Positions 31,101-37,322 of a DNA stretch of 64,000 nt are shown piece by piece; the stretch's first letter is position 1; each line of letters starts with the position of its first letter. Source of the DNA: Streptomyces camponoticapitis. Its GTDB lineage: Bacteria > Actinomycetota > Actinomycetes > Streptomycetales > Streptomycetaceae. The stretch spans positions 186,001 to 250,000 of the forward strand of contig NZ_BMMV01000005.1 in the NCBI RefSeq assembly GCF_014646115.1, written 5' to 3'. The translations under genes were made by a program, and so were the position numbers. Under the pieces are notes generated by a model. It ran no database searches. It worked only from the letters and a program-made list of their open reading frames with translations, and was not told where the DNA came from.

Positions 31101-32121
31101 CGCGCTCGTCGCGTATCTCCTCTACATCGAGCTGTTCTTCGCGCCCGTGCAGCAGTTGTCGCAGGTCTTCGACGGCTACCAGCAGGCGGCTGTCTCGCTG
31201 GGACGCATCCAGGAGCTGCTGCGCGAGCCGACTTCCACTCAGGCGGCGAGGACACCGCTCGCCGTGGAGTCGCTGCGCGGCGAGATCGCCTTCGAGGACG
31301 TGCACTTCGCGTACGGGACCCTGGAGGGCGGTCTGGCCGAGGGCGGCGGCGCCGGCGACCCGGAGGAGGCCGTCGTGCTGACCAAGGCGCCCGTCAAGGA
31401 GGAGACCGCCCTCATGGGCATCAACCTCCGTATACCGGCAGGTCAGACGGTCGCTTTCGTGGGTGAGACGGGCGCGGGCAAGTCCACGCTCGTCAAGCTC
31501 GTCGCCCGCTTCTACGACCCGACGTCGGGCCGCGTCACGGCGGACGGCACCGACCTGCGCGACCTGGACATGACCGCCTACCGGCACCGCCTCGGCGTCG
31601 TACCGCAGGAGGCATACCTCTTCGCCGGGACCGTGCGCGACGCCATCGCGTACGGGCGGCCCGGGGCCACCGACGCCGAGGTGGAGGCGGCGGCCCGCGC
31701 GGTCGGCGCGCACGAGATGATCGCGACGCTGGACGGCGGCTATCTGCACGAGGTCGCCGAGCGGGGCCGCAATCTCTCGGCAGGTCAGCGGCAGTTGATA
31801 GCGCTGGCCCGTGCCGAGCTGGTCGACCCGGACGTACTGCTCCTGGACGAGGCGACCGCCGCGCTCGACCTCGCCTCCGAGGGGCTGGTCAACCAGGCGA
31901 CGGACCGGCTGTCGGGGCGGCGGACGACGCTGGTCGTCGCGCACCGGCTGACGACGGCCGCGCGCGCGGACCGGGTGGTCGTACTGGACCACGGCCGGGT
32001 CGTGGAGGACGGCACGCACGCGGAACTGCTCGCGCTCGGCGGCTCGTACGCGCGGCTGTGGCGCAGCTTCATCGGCGAGGCGGAGCCGGCGGGGGAGCGG
32101 GCGATCGTCGCGGGTGCCTGA
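28165..32121 (+). CDS. Fused heterodimer-type ABC exporter (TMD-NBD-TMD-NBD)
   Basis: A single 1318-residue polypeptide with two full exporter halves. Half one has six helices (about 65-340) and NBD1 with Walker A GSSGSGKST, signature LSGGQ and Walker B LLLLDDATS. Half two has helices (about 710-1000) and NBD2 with GETGAGKST, LSAGQ and VLLLDEATA. NBD1 has Asp where the catalytic Glu is expected and NBD2 has a changed signature, so one of the two ATP sites is degenerate, as in BmrCD or TM287/288. NBD2 also has a Gly/Glu-rich insert near 31320-31400. The GTG at 28165 with GGAGG ten bases upstream is preferred; GTG 28078 is possible. The substrate is unknown (drug or lipid). Confidence 0.9.
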   Translation: MAAERTDPERERPGGSTAGVNEAGVSEAGADRAGVIAAQEARAGVGQAEEARAGWARRLIGYAWRYRRNVILALGSSLAGMAVMALVPLITKVVIDDVIGTGTRSIGVWTGLLIAAAVVIYVMTFIRRYYGGRLALDVQHDLRTEMYGTISRLDGRRQDELSTGQVVGRATSDLQLIQGLLFMLPMTIGNLLLFVISLVIMAWLSLPLTLVALAVAPAIWYIARRSRTRLHPATWYAQSQAATVAGVVDGSVSGVRVVKGFGQEDQETGKLRAAGRKLFAGRLRTIKLNSRYTPALQAVPALGQVAMLALGGWLATRGQITLGTFVAFSTYLAQLVGPVRMLAMVLTVGQQARAGVERVLELIDTEPSIQDGTKELPADVEASVEFDDVTFSYEDGRTVLEGFSLEIRPGETVAVVGSSGSGKSTVSLLLPRFYDVTHGAVLVGGHDVRELTTESLRAAIGLVPEDSFLFSDTVRANIAYGKPDATDEEIERAVRAAQADRFIAELPAGYDTTVGEQGLTLSGGQRQRIALARAILTDPRLLLLDDATSAVDARVEHEIHEALRSVMAGRTTLLIAHRRSTLGLADRIAVLDGGRLSDIGTHDELQERSALYRRLLTDPDELGGVSPGHVPAVVVGTAADDDRTVQEEMDAEFDAERGITPTLWEREEAPAEESAAPGATPELLAQVEALPPATDVPSIDEARAVASESSYGLRRLLRGFGLPLAASLAMVAVDAGMGLLLPVLIRHGIDEGVERLALGAVWAAALLGLVVVLVQWTAQIGETRMTGRTGERVLYSLRLKIFAQLQRLGLDYYERELTGRIMTRMTTDVDALSTFLQTGLVTAFVSVVTFFGILVVLLVIDVELALVVFATLPVLIVGTVFFRRKSVKAYELARERISVVNADLQESVSGLRIVQAFGREKDGAKRFADRSDHYRQARVRGQWLISVYFPFVQLLSSVAAAAVLIVGAARVESGTLTTGALVAYLLYIELFFAPVQQLSQVFDGYQQAAVSLGRIQELLREPTSTQAARTPLAVESLRGEIAFEDVHFAYGTLEGGLAEGGGAGDPEEAVVLTKAPVKEETALMGINLRIPAGQTVAFVGETGAGKSTLVKLVARFYDPTSGRVTADGTDLRDLDMTAYRHRLGVVPQEAYLFAGTVRDAIAYGRPGATDAEVEAAARAVGAHEMIATLDGGYLHEVAERGRNLSAGQRQLIALARAELVDPDVLLLDEATAALDLASEGLVNQATDRLSGRRTTLVVAHRLTTAARADRVVVLDHGRVVEDGTHAELLALGGSYARLWRSFIGEAEPAGERAIVAGA

Positions 32122-32145
32122 CGCCGGGGAGTACGGCGCGCGGGT

Positions 32146-33243
32146 TCACCACCGGAGCGTGGGGGCGCCGTCCGCGTCGAGGGTCTCCGCCAGCAGGTCG
32201 GCGTAGCGGCGCAGATCGTCGTGCCAGCCCACGAAGGAAGCGAAGTCCCGCATATGGATGGCGAGTCGGAGGGTGGCCGCGCGGGCGGTGCCCGGTGGGA
32301 GCGCTACGCCGGTGTCCCCCGACGCGTCGTCCGGACCGTCCTCCTTACGGAGGTAGCCGGCGAGCAGGGCGCGCGCCGCGGCCGGGTAGTCCACGGGCGG
32401 GCCCTGGCCGGCGGCGCCGAGACCGCGCGTGGCGGCGGAACGCAGCTCGTGCAGTTCACCGAGGATCCAGCCGAGGTCGAGCGCCGGGTCGCCGCCGGTG
32501 ACCTCTTCGCCGGTGAGCAGGACGCTGTGGTCACCGGCAGGGGAGGGGACCAGCCACCCGGTGCTGGGGGCGCCGTGCAGCAGGACCGCACCTCCCCTGC
32601 CGGGTGGTTGACGGGCGGCCTCGGCCCACTCGGTCAGCCGGGTCCACAGGCGCGGGCCGAGCCGGTCGTGGACCAGGGCGCGCAGCCGGGCGCCTTCCTC
32701 CGCCTCGCCGGGCGCGCCCGAGATCCAGGCCAGGAGCCGCCCCACGCCGTGGTGCGGGGGCGCGGGCTCCGTGAACTCCCAGGGCACGTCGTGCAGGTGC
32801 CGCAGGGTCCGCCCCACGTCCGACAGCGCCCGTACGGAGAGGCGGAAGCCGGTCTCGTCGCCGGACGGCAGCAGCCGGGCCACCGAGACGGCGCCGGGCA
32901 CGCGGTACACCAGCCCGCCGCCCTCATCGGACGCCGCGGGCCGCTCACCGAGCGCGGCCCGTTCCCCGAGCGCGAGCCGGGCGCCCGAGGCCGCGCCGGA
33001 GCCGGCGGCGTCCACCCGGCGCAGCGCAGCGCCGACCGCCGGCGGGGGAGGAACCTGCGGCCGGTCGTGCGCCGGTCCGGGCACCCGCAGCCAGCTGAAC
33101 CGGCCGTCGCCGTGGTACCGCACGCTGATCCGCAGATACCGGGTGCCGTACTCGCGTACGGTCACGGACCCGGCGGCCCCCGCGGGCCGTACCGCCGCGG
33201 GGACTGCCGGAGCGTCCGCCGCGGCGTCCGCCCGGTCAGCCAC
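32146..33243 (-). CDS. Degenerate APH-fold protein of the lanthipeptide cluster (candidate LanX-type component)
   Basis: A 365-residue protein with the outline of an aminoglycoside-phosphotransferase/kinase fold but a damaged active site. The helix RTLRHLHDVPWEF (145-157), the catalytic-loop equivalent VLLHGAPSTGW (220-230) and GDPALDLGWILGEL (251-264) match APH-family blocks. The HGD catalytic Asp is Ala225, and the metal-binding D-W/D-F pair is replaced by TGEE (244-247). Class V lanthipeptide synthetases need three proteins, usually named K, X and Y; this gene is the best candidate for X by position and elimination, which is inference. The GTG at 33243 overlaps the reductase gene's stop by 8 bases, so the two are cotranslated. 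Confidence 0.6.
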   Translation of the reverse strand: MADRADAAADAPAVPAAVRPAGAAGSVTVREYGTRYLRISVRYHGDGRFSWLRVPGPAHDRPQVPPPPAVGAALRRVDAAGSGAASGARLALGERAALGERPAASDEGGGLVYRVPGAVSVARLLPSGDETGFRLSVRALSDVGRTLRHLHDVPWEFTEPAPPHHGVGRLLAWISGAPGEAEEGARLRALVHDRLGPRLWTRLTEWAEAARQPPGRGGAVLLHGAPSTGWLVPSPAGDHSVLLTGEEVTGGDPALDLGWILGELHELRSAATRGLGAAGQGPPVDYPAAARALLAGYLRKEDGPDDASGDTGVALPPGTARAATLRLAIHMRDFASFVGWHDDLRRYADLLAETLDADGAPTLRW

Positions 33244-34234
33244 GGCCGTCCCGGCGCCGGACCGCCTCGACGATCTCCCGCGCGTCCTGGAGCGCGGCGT
33301 CCTGGCCCTCGGTGAAGAGCACACCACCGCAGTTGAGGATCACCTCGTCCACCCCGGCGTCGCGGTACCCGGCGAGCACGCCCGCGATGTGGTCGGCGGA
33401 GCCGTACACGTACGTCCCGCTGTCCACGAGTGCGGCGGCACCCGCCTGCGGGTCCGCCGGGTCGGCCGCGACGCCCGCCCGGCGCAGCATGTCCGTGTAG
33501 TGGTCGGCGGAGAGATGCCCGGCGGCGGCGGTGTGCGCGAGGACGTACGGGTCCCGCTTCGGGCGGTCGACCGCGACATGGACGACGGTCGCGACCCGGC
33601 ACCGGGTGTCCCGGTTCTTCGCGCCCTCGTCCAGCGCGGGAATCAGCGTCTCGGCGACATAGCCGGGCGGGGTCATCCAGGTGATGGCGACGTCGGCGAC
33701 ACCGCCCGCGGTGCGCGCCATGTTGGGCCGCAGCACGCCCACCCCGACCTCCACGCGGGCGTGTTCCATCGGCATCAGGCGGCCGCGCAGCGCGTGGTAG
33801 TCACCGGCGTGGTCGACGATCTCGCCGTCCAGCAGGGAGCGCACGGTACGGAGGTACTCGGCCGCCATGGTGCGGGGGCTGTCGTACGGCCGCCCGACCA
33901 GGCTCCGTACGAAGGCGGGCGCGCCGACGCCGTAGCCGGCCACCACGGGGTGACCCGTCGTCAGGGCCAGCGAACGGGCCTGGAGGGCGGCCTCGTACGG
34001 GTGCCGCAGGGGCATCAGGGTCACGCTGGTGCCGACGGGGACCCGTACCCCGGCACCGGCGAGATGCGCGAACACCTGGTGCGTCTCCACCTTGAGCGAC
34101 TGGCCCATCCACACACGGCGTGCGTCGCCGTCGCGTACCAGCTCGGCGTAGGGACGTACGGTCTCGGTGGTGTCCGGCATGCTCGGTACGAGGATGCTCG
34201 GCAGCGTGGACCGGTCGGAGGCGTCGGTGGTCAC
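33236..34234 (-). CDS. LLM-class (F420-type) oxidoreductase, LanJ-like dehydroalanine reductase candidate
   Basis: A 332-residue luciferase-like TIM-barrel reductase. Typical blocks are VPVGTSVTLMPLRHPYEAA, followed by GHPVVAGYGVGAPAFVRSLVG and RLMPMEHARVEVGVGVLRP. In class V lanthipeptide clusters such proteins (LxmJ in lexapeptide) reduce dehydroalanine to D-alanine using F420H2. That role is the best fit here but rests on context. I chose the GTG at 34234 (VTTDASDRS), with AGGGAAGG eleven bases upstream; the open frame continues upstream through a Gln/Ala/Pro-rich stretch over the divergent promoter and is unlikely to be translated. It is followed by the degenerate APH-fold gene with an 8-base overlap. 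Confidence 0.82.
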   Translation of the reverse strand: MTTDASDRSTLPSILVPSMPDTTETVRPYAELVRDGDARRVWMGQSLKVETHQVFAHLAGAGVRVPVGTSVTLMPLRHPYEAALQARSLALTTGHPVVAGYGVGAPAFVRSLVGRPYDSPRTMAAEYLRTVRSLLDGEIVDHAGDYHALRGRLMPMEHARVEVGVGVLRPNMARTAGGVADVAITWMTPPGYVAETLIPALDEGAKNRDTRCRVATVVHVAVDRPKRDPYVLAHTAAAGHLSADHYTDMLRRAGVAADPADPQAGAAALVDSGTYVYGSADHIAGVLAGYRDAGVDEVILNCGGVLFTEGQDAALQDAREIVEAVRRRDGRG

Positions 34235-34385
34235 GAGGCAGCACACCTTCCCTGGTAGCTGTGGCGATTGCTCTGGCAGTGCGTGTGGTGCTGGTGCTTC
34301 TGCTTGTGCAGCTGGTGGTGCTGCTGGTGGCGCTGTGCGGGGCGCTCCGGCTGTGCCTGTTGCCGACTGTAGCTGTTGTCTTTCC

Positions 34386-34420
34386 TTGACGGAATGTTGT
34401 GTTTCCCTTACCTTTTCCGT
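34386..34420 (+). promoter_or_regulatory. Leaderless promoter of the XRE regulator gene
   Basis: TTGACG (34386-34391), a 17-base spacer and TACCTT (34409-34414) are followed by six bases and then the ATG at 34421. Transcription would start at or next to the A of the start codon, and there is no Shine-Dalgarno sequence. Confidence 0.6.
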
Positions 34421-34693
34421 ATGAGCCCAGTGAGCCATCGCGAGGGATCGCCGATCTACAACCAGCTGAGAGTCCTGCGCGCCGAGCGCGGCCTCAGTAG
34501 GGTCGCGCTCGCCAACTCGGTGGAGGTGCACCCGCAGACCATCGGCGCCATCGAACGGGGTGACTACTTCCCGAGTCTCGATCTGGCGTTCCGGCTCAGC
34601 GACGTGTTCGGCCTTCCGGTCGAGGCGATCTTCAGTCGTAAGCCCTTCGTCCCGCTCTCCGCGCAGCTGTACAACAAGGAGGAACGCCCGTGA
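34421..34693 (+). CDS. XRE family transcriptional regulator (small, HTH_3)
   Basis: A 90-residue Cro/C1-type DNA-binding protein. The helix-turn-helix is IYNQLRVLRAERGLSRVALA followed by NSVEVHPQTIGAIERGDYFP (about residues 10-50). The end, LPVEAIFSRKPFVPLSAQLY, is the usual C-terminal extension of this YozG-like subfamily, which is often encoded with a DUF2178-like membrane protein, as here. The ATG at 34421 appears leaderless. The next gene starts inside its stop codon (GTGA overlap). It probably controls the lanthipeptide genes or its own operon. Confidence 0.88.
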   Translation: MSPVSHREGSPIYNQLRVLRAERGLSRVALANSVEVHPQTIGAIERGDYFPSLDLAFRLSDVFGLPVEAIFSRKPFVPLSAQLYNKEERP

Positions 34694-35160
34694 CACCGCA
34701 ACCGAGTTCCGACGAGACGACGAGTGTGGGCAGCGGTCCCCTGAAGCCGATGGCGATCGGGCTCTGCGTGCTCAGCGCGGCGATGGTGGTGCTGTCGCAG
34801 ATCTCGGACGGCAACGCCTTCTCCGACTCCTGGTGGCTCGTGGCCTTCGTCGTCTGGCTGATGCTGTGGGGCCTGCTGCGTTCGATGACCCGCGGCCTGG
34901 GCGAACGGCCGGTGGCCGGACTCGACGAACGCGAACGAGGCGTGCGCGACAGGGTCGCCTTCATCGGATACCAGTGCGCGGTCGGCGCCGGCATGGTGGT
35001 CGTCCTGGTCATGGTCGCCTTCCAGAAGGAGCCCGACGTGATCGAGCGGATTCCCGCGCTGCTCGCGACGTTGATGCTGACCTCCGCGGCGCTGCCCTCG
35101 ATCCTGCTGGGGCTGTCCGGCATCGACGGTGAGGACGGCGAGAGCTTCCGGGACGAGTAG
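34690..35160 (+). CDS. DUF2178-like four-helix membrane protein paired with XRE regulator
   Basis: A 156-residue integral membrane protein with four predicted helices: about 20-38, 47-65, 93-113 and 122-141. A charged cytoplasmic loop between helices two and three reads LGERPVAGLDERERGVRD. XRE/DUF2178 pairs are common in bacteria, and the membrane protein is thought to modulate the regulator, though I know of no proven mechanism. The GTG start at 34690 overlaps the XRE stop, indicating coupled translation. A strong terminator follows at 35178-35214. Confidence 0.75.
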   Translation: MTPQPSSDETTSVGSGPLKPMAIGLCVLSAAMVVLSQISDGNAFSDSWWLVAFVVWLMLWGLLRSMTRGLGERPVAGLDERERGVRDRVAFIGYQCAVGAGMVVVLVMVAFQKEPDVIERIPALLATLMLTSAALPSILLGLSGIDGEDGESFRDE

Positions 35161-35177
35161 GGCGGGTAAAACGGTGA

Positions 35178-35214
35178 GGCGGGTGCCCACCGATTGCGGC
35201 GGTGGGCACCCGCC
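35178..35214. terminator. Bidirectional terminator between regulator operon and precursor genes
   Basis: Perfect 15-bp arms GGCGGGTGCCCACCG (35178-35192) and CGGTGGGCACCCGCC (35200-35214) with a 7-base loop. It separates the rightward membrane-protein gene (stop 35160) from the leftward second precursor gene (stop 35252) and can serve both. Confidence 0.85.
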
Positions 35215-35251
35215 CTGTTCCTCGCTCGTCCTGCTCAGGTGGTTACGCGGT

Positions 35252-35434
35252 TCAGCAGGAGTGGTCGAACGTGTTGTCGATCGACACGGCCGAGATGGCG
35301 GACGCGGCGGAGATGCACGCGGCCGACGAGGTGACCGTGACCGTGATGGTGGCGCCGGGCGCCTCCACCGCGGGGACGAGCTCGTCGGCGTCGGCGTAGC
35401 TGGTGTAGCCGCTGATCAGGGACTGGGTGTTCAT
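35252..35434 (-). CDS. Class V-type lanthipeptide precursor peptide, copy 2
   Basis: A 60-residue precursor. The leader begins MNTQSLISGYTSYADADELV (1-20) and continues with an acidic/Pro region and a Thr/Val stretch TITVTVT (29-35). The predicted core starts near SSAAC (36-40), is rich in Ser/Ala/Ile and ends SIDNTFDHSC (51-60). The two Cys (40 and 60) fit one N-terminal lanthionine and one C-terminal aminovinyl-cysteine. It differs from copy 1 only at residues 24 (E), 28 (A) and 38 (A). AAGGGAG lies seven bases before the ATG at 35434. The gene was missed by size-based gene calling rules in many genomes; the twin copy and the biosynthetic neighbours support it. Cleavage and ring positions are inferred. 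Confidence 0.88.
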   Translation of the reverse strand: MNTQSLISGYTSYADADELVPAVEAPGATITVTVTSSAACISAASAISAVSIDNTFDHSC

Positions 35435-35546
35435 AGCAACTCCCTTGGGCGATTCGAATGAACGGTGCCTTTTCGGCGATTGCCGAGGGTGGTGCGGTGA
35501 AGCGGTCAAGCCGTGAAGCGGTGGTGCGGTGCTGCGGCTACGCGGT

Positions 35547-35729
35547 TCAGCAGGAGTGGTCGAAGGTGTTGTCGATCGACACGGCCGAGATGGCGGAAGC
35601 CGCGGAGATGCACGCCTGTGACGAGGTCACCGTGACGGTGATGGTGCCGCCCGGGGCGTCGACCGCGGGGACGAGCTCGTCGGCGTCGGCGTAGCTGGTG
35701 TAGCCGCTGATCAGGGACTGGGTGTTCAT
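35547..35729 (-). CDS. Class V-type lanthipeptide precursor peptide, copy 1
   Basis: A 60-residue precursor nearest to the divergent promoter region. It is identical to copy 2 except for D24, G28 and Q38, so the predicted core begins SSQAC and the mature peptides would differ at core position 3. Ser residues at 36, 37, 42, 45, 48, 51 and 59 and Thr55 can be dehydrated; Cys60 is the expected substrate of the decarboxylase at 42167. AAGGGAG is at the proper distance before the ATG at 35729. Identity with copy 2 extends past the stop codon into the 3' flank, showing a recent tandem duplication of about 295 bases. Confidence 0.9.
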   Translation of the reverse strand: MNTQSLISGYTSYADADELVPAVDAPGGTITVTVTSSQACISAASAISAVSIDNTFDHSC

Positions 35730-35753
35730 GGCAACTCCCTTGGACGTTTCGAA

Positions 35754-35779
35754 TGAACCTTGCACCTGAACCTTGCACC
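35754..35779. repeat. 13-base direct repeat upstream of precursor copy 1
   Basis: TGAACCTTGCACC occurs twice without a gap (35754-35766 and 35767-35779), 24 bases upstream of the precursor start in its 5' leader. It is not present before copy 2. It may be a duplication scar or part of a leader structure. Confidence 0.6.
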
Positions 35780-35855
35780 GGATCGGCAATTGGGGAATCG
35801 CGTTCTCCGGCCGTGCCAGCACCATTCCGCTCCCGGTGCCGCGCTGGCAATGGGG

Positions 35856-35918
35856 TTGACCGCTTTCGGACACTGGCCGCTTTCGGTCAACGGGTCCCGT
35901 TGAGGCGGTAGTTGACCG
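35856..35918. promoter_or_regulatory. Three evenly spaced TTGACCG half-sites between precursors and M16 genes
   Basis: TTGACCG at 35856-35862, CGGTCAA at 35884-35890 and TTGACCG at 35912-35918 start exactly 28 bases apart. The first two form an inverted repeat extended by the repeated CCGCTTTCGG. They lie between the divergent precursor and peptidase genes, so they could bind a cluster regulator (XRE at 34421 or LuxR type at 47732). Confidence 0.5.
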
Positions 35919-35936
35919 GAGTCTATGCTCGCCTGG
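35900..35936 (+). promoter_or_regulatory. Leaderless promoter of the first M16 peptidase gene
   Basis: TTGAGG (35900-35905), an 18-base spacer and TATGCT (35924-35929) precede the ATG at 35937 by seven bases. This would put the transcription start at the start codon and overlaps the last TTGACCG half-site. Confidence 0.5.
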
Positions 35937-37322
35937 ATGACCCGAAATCAGATGCGCCGCCTGGTATTGGACAACGGTCTGCGGGTGCTCCTGGCACCCA
36001 ATCCGACCGGCGCGTCAATCGGTGTGGCGGTGCACTACGGAGTGGGTTTCCGCACCGAGCCCAAGGGGCATACGGGCCTCGCTCATCTCTTCGAACATCT
36101 CATGATCCAGGGTGGCCACGGAAGCGCACCCGGCGGATACCTGCCCCAGGTACAGCGGGCCGGCGGTCTCGGAGACGCGAAAACGAGACAGGACCTGACG
36201 GTTTATTACGCCGCGGCTCCCGCCTCCGCGTTGGAAATGCTGCTCGCTCTTGAAGCGGACCGAATGCGTTCACCGCGTATTACCGAGCAGAATCTGCGCA
36301 CGCAAACCGCGGTGATTGACGAAGAGATACGTCTCATGGTGCGCAATCGTCCGTACGGCGCATTTCCCTGGGTACTGCCGCGTGCCCTGCACAGTCTCAC
36401 CGAAAACGCGCGCGACGGATACGGCGAGAGCGTCGATCTGGCGGCCATCGACATCCCGCTCTGCGAGCGGTTCTTCGTCGACCATTACGGTCCCGGAAAT
36501 GCCCTGGTGACACTGACCGGAGCCTTTGAACCGGACGCGGCTGAGCGCCTCGTACGCCGGCATTTCGAGCCCCTGCCGGGGCGTCCGGTGGCGGCCCCGC
36601 CCGACGCCGCGGAGCCCGAGCCGTGGGAGGACCGACAGCTGTCGGTCGCCGACCCGCATGCCGGGCTGCCCGCCGTGGCGATCGGCTACCGGATGCCCGA
36701 TCCCGTGAAGGAGCGCGCCGACCATCTCGCGCACGTGGTCCTCGCGGCGCTGCTGGGGCAGGGCAGACACGCGTTGCTGCGCCGGGGGCCGGCCGCGCCG
36801 ACCGGGGTGGCGAGCCTGTCCGTCGGCTGCGGGCTGTTCGGGCTGCCGCTGGACACGACGGGGCCCGATCTGCTGACGCTGTTCGCGGTGTACGGGGGAG
36901 CGACGGAGGGCCGGACAGCCGGCGCGGACGACGGCGGGCCGGACGGGACCGATGAGGCGGACGACCCGGGGGGCGTGACGGAGGCGCTGGACACCGCGCT
37001 CGCGACACTCGTCGAGAACGAGGTGGACGCCGGGCTGTTGCGCGCCACCACCGCCCGCTGGGCGTCCGCGGCGCTGCGTGAACTGGGCGATCCGAGCACC
37101 CGGGCCCAGCTCCTCGGCCAGCGCGAACTGCTCTTCGGCGAGGCGGAGTTGACCGAGCGGCTGCCCGAGATGATACGGACCGGGGTGACCGGCGAGCAGG
37201 TGAGCCGGGCCGCGGCACGGCTGCGTGCGTCGCACCGGGCGGTCGTACGTTTCGTCCCGGGCACGGGCGCGCCCGATCGGGGAACAACCGCGACAGCTCA
37301 CGGAAAGGCGGTCGCGCCATGA
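35937..37322 (+). CDS. M16B metallopeptidase, catalytic subunit (LanP-type)
   Basis: A 461-residue M16 family peptidase with the inverted zinc motif HLFEH (H50, E53, H54); E129/E130 in AVIDEEI is the probable third ligand. It has the usual two-half clam-shell layout, with the second half at about 240-440. Paired M16 proteins occur in class V lanthipeptide clusters (LxmP1/P2) and are thought to remove the leader peptide. The ATG at 35937 fits a leaderless promoter; the ATG at 35925 is an alternative but has GGAG only three bases away. Its stop overlaps the next gene's ATG, so both subunits are made together. Being cytoplasmic (no signal), it would act before or during export. Confidence 0.88.
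   Translation: MTRNQMRRLVLDNGLRVLLAPNPTGASIGVAVHYGVGFRTEPKGHTGLAHLFEHLMIQGGHGSAPGGYLPQVQRAGGLGDAKTRQDLTVYYAAAPASALEMLLALEADRMRSPRITEQNLRTQTAVIDEEIRLMVRNRPYGAFPWVLPRALHSLTENARDGYGESVDLAAIDIPLCERFFVDHYGPGNALVTLTGAFEPDAAERLVRRHFEPLPGRPVAAPPDAAEPEPWEDRQLSVADPHAGLPAVAIGYRMPDPVKERADHLAHVVLAALLGQGRHALLRRGPAAPTGVASLSVGCGLFGLPLDTTGPDLLTLFAVYGGATEGRTAGADDGGPDGTDEADDPGGVTEALDTALATLVENEVDAGLLRATTARWASAALRELGDPSTRAQLLGQRELLFGEAELTERLPEMIRTGVTGEQVSRAAARLRASHRAVVRFVPGTGAPDRGTTATAHGKAVAP

Noticed and set aside
34258..34389. Very hydrophobic 43-codon frame (GTG/CTG-rich) between the LLM and XRE genes
   Set aside because: The hydrophobicity comes from a simple GTG/CTG repeat, there is no ribosome binding site, and the XRE promoter overlaps its end. 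A real peptide is not excluded but not supported.
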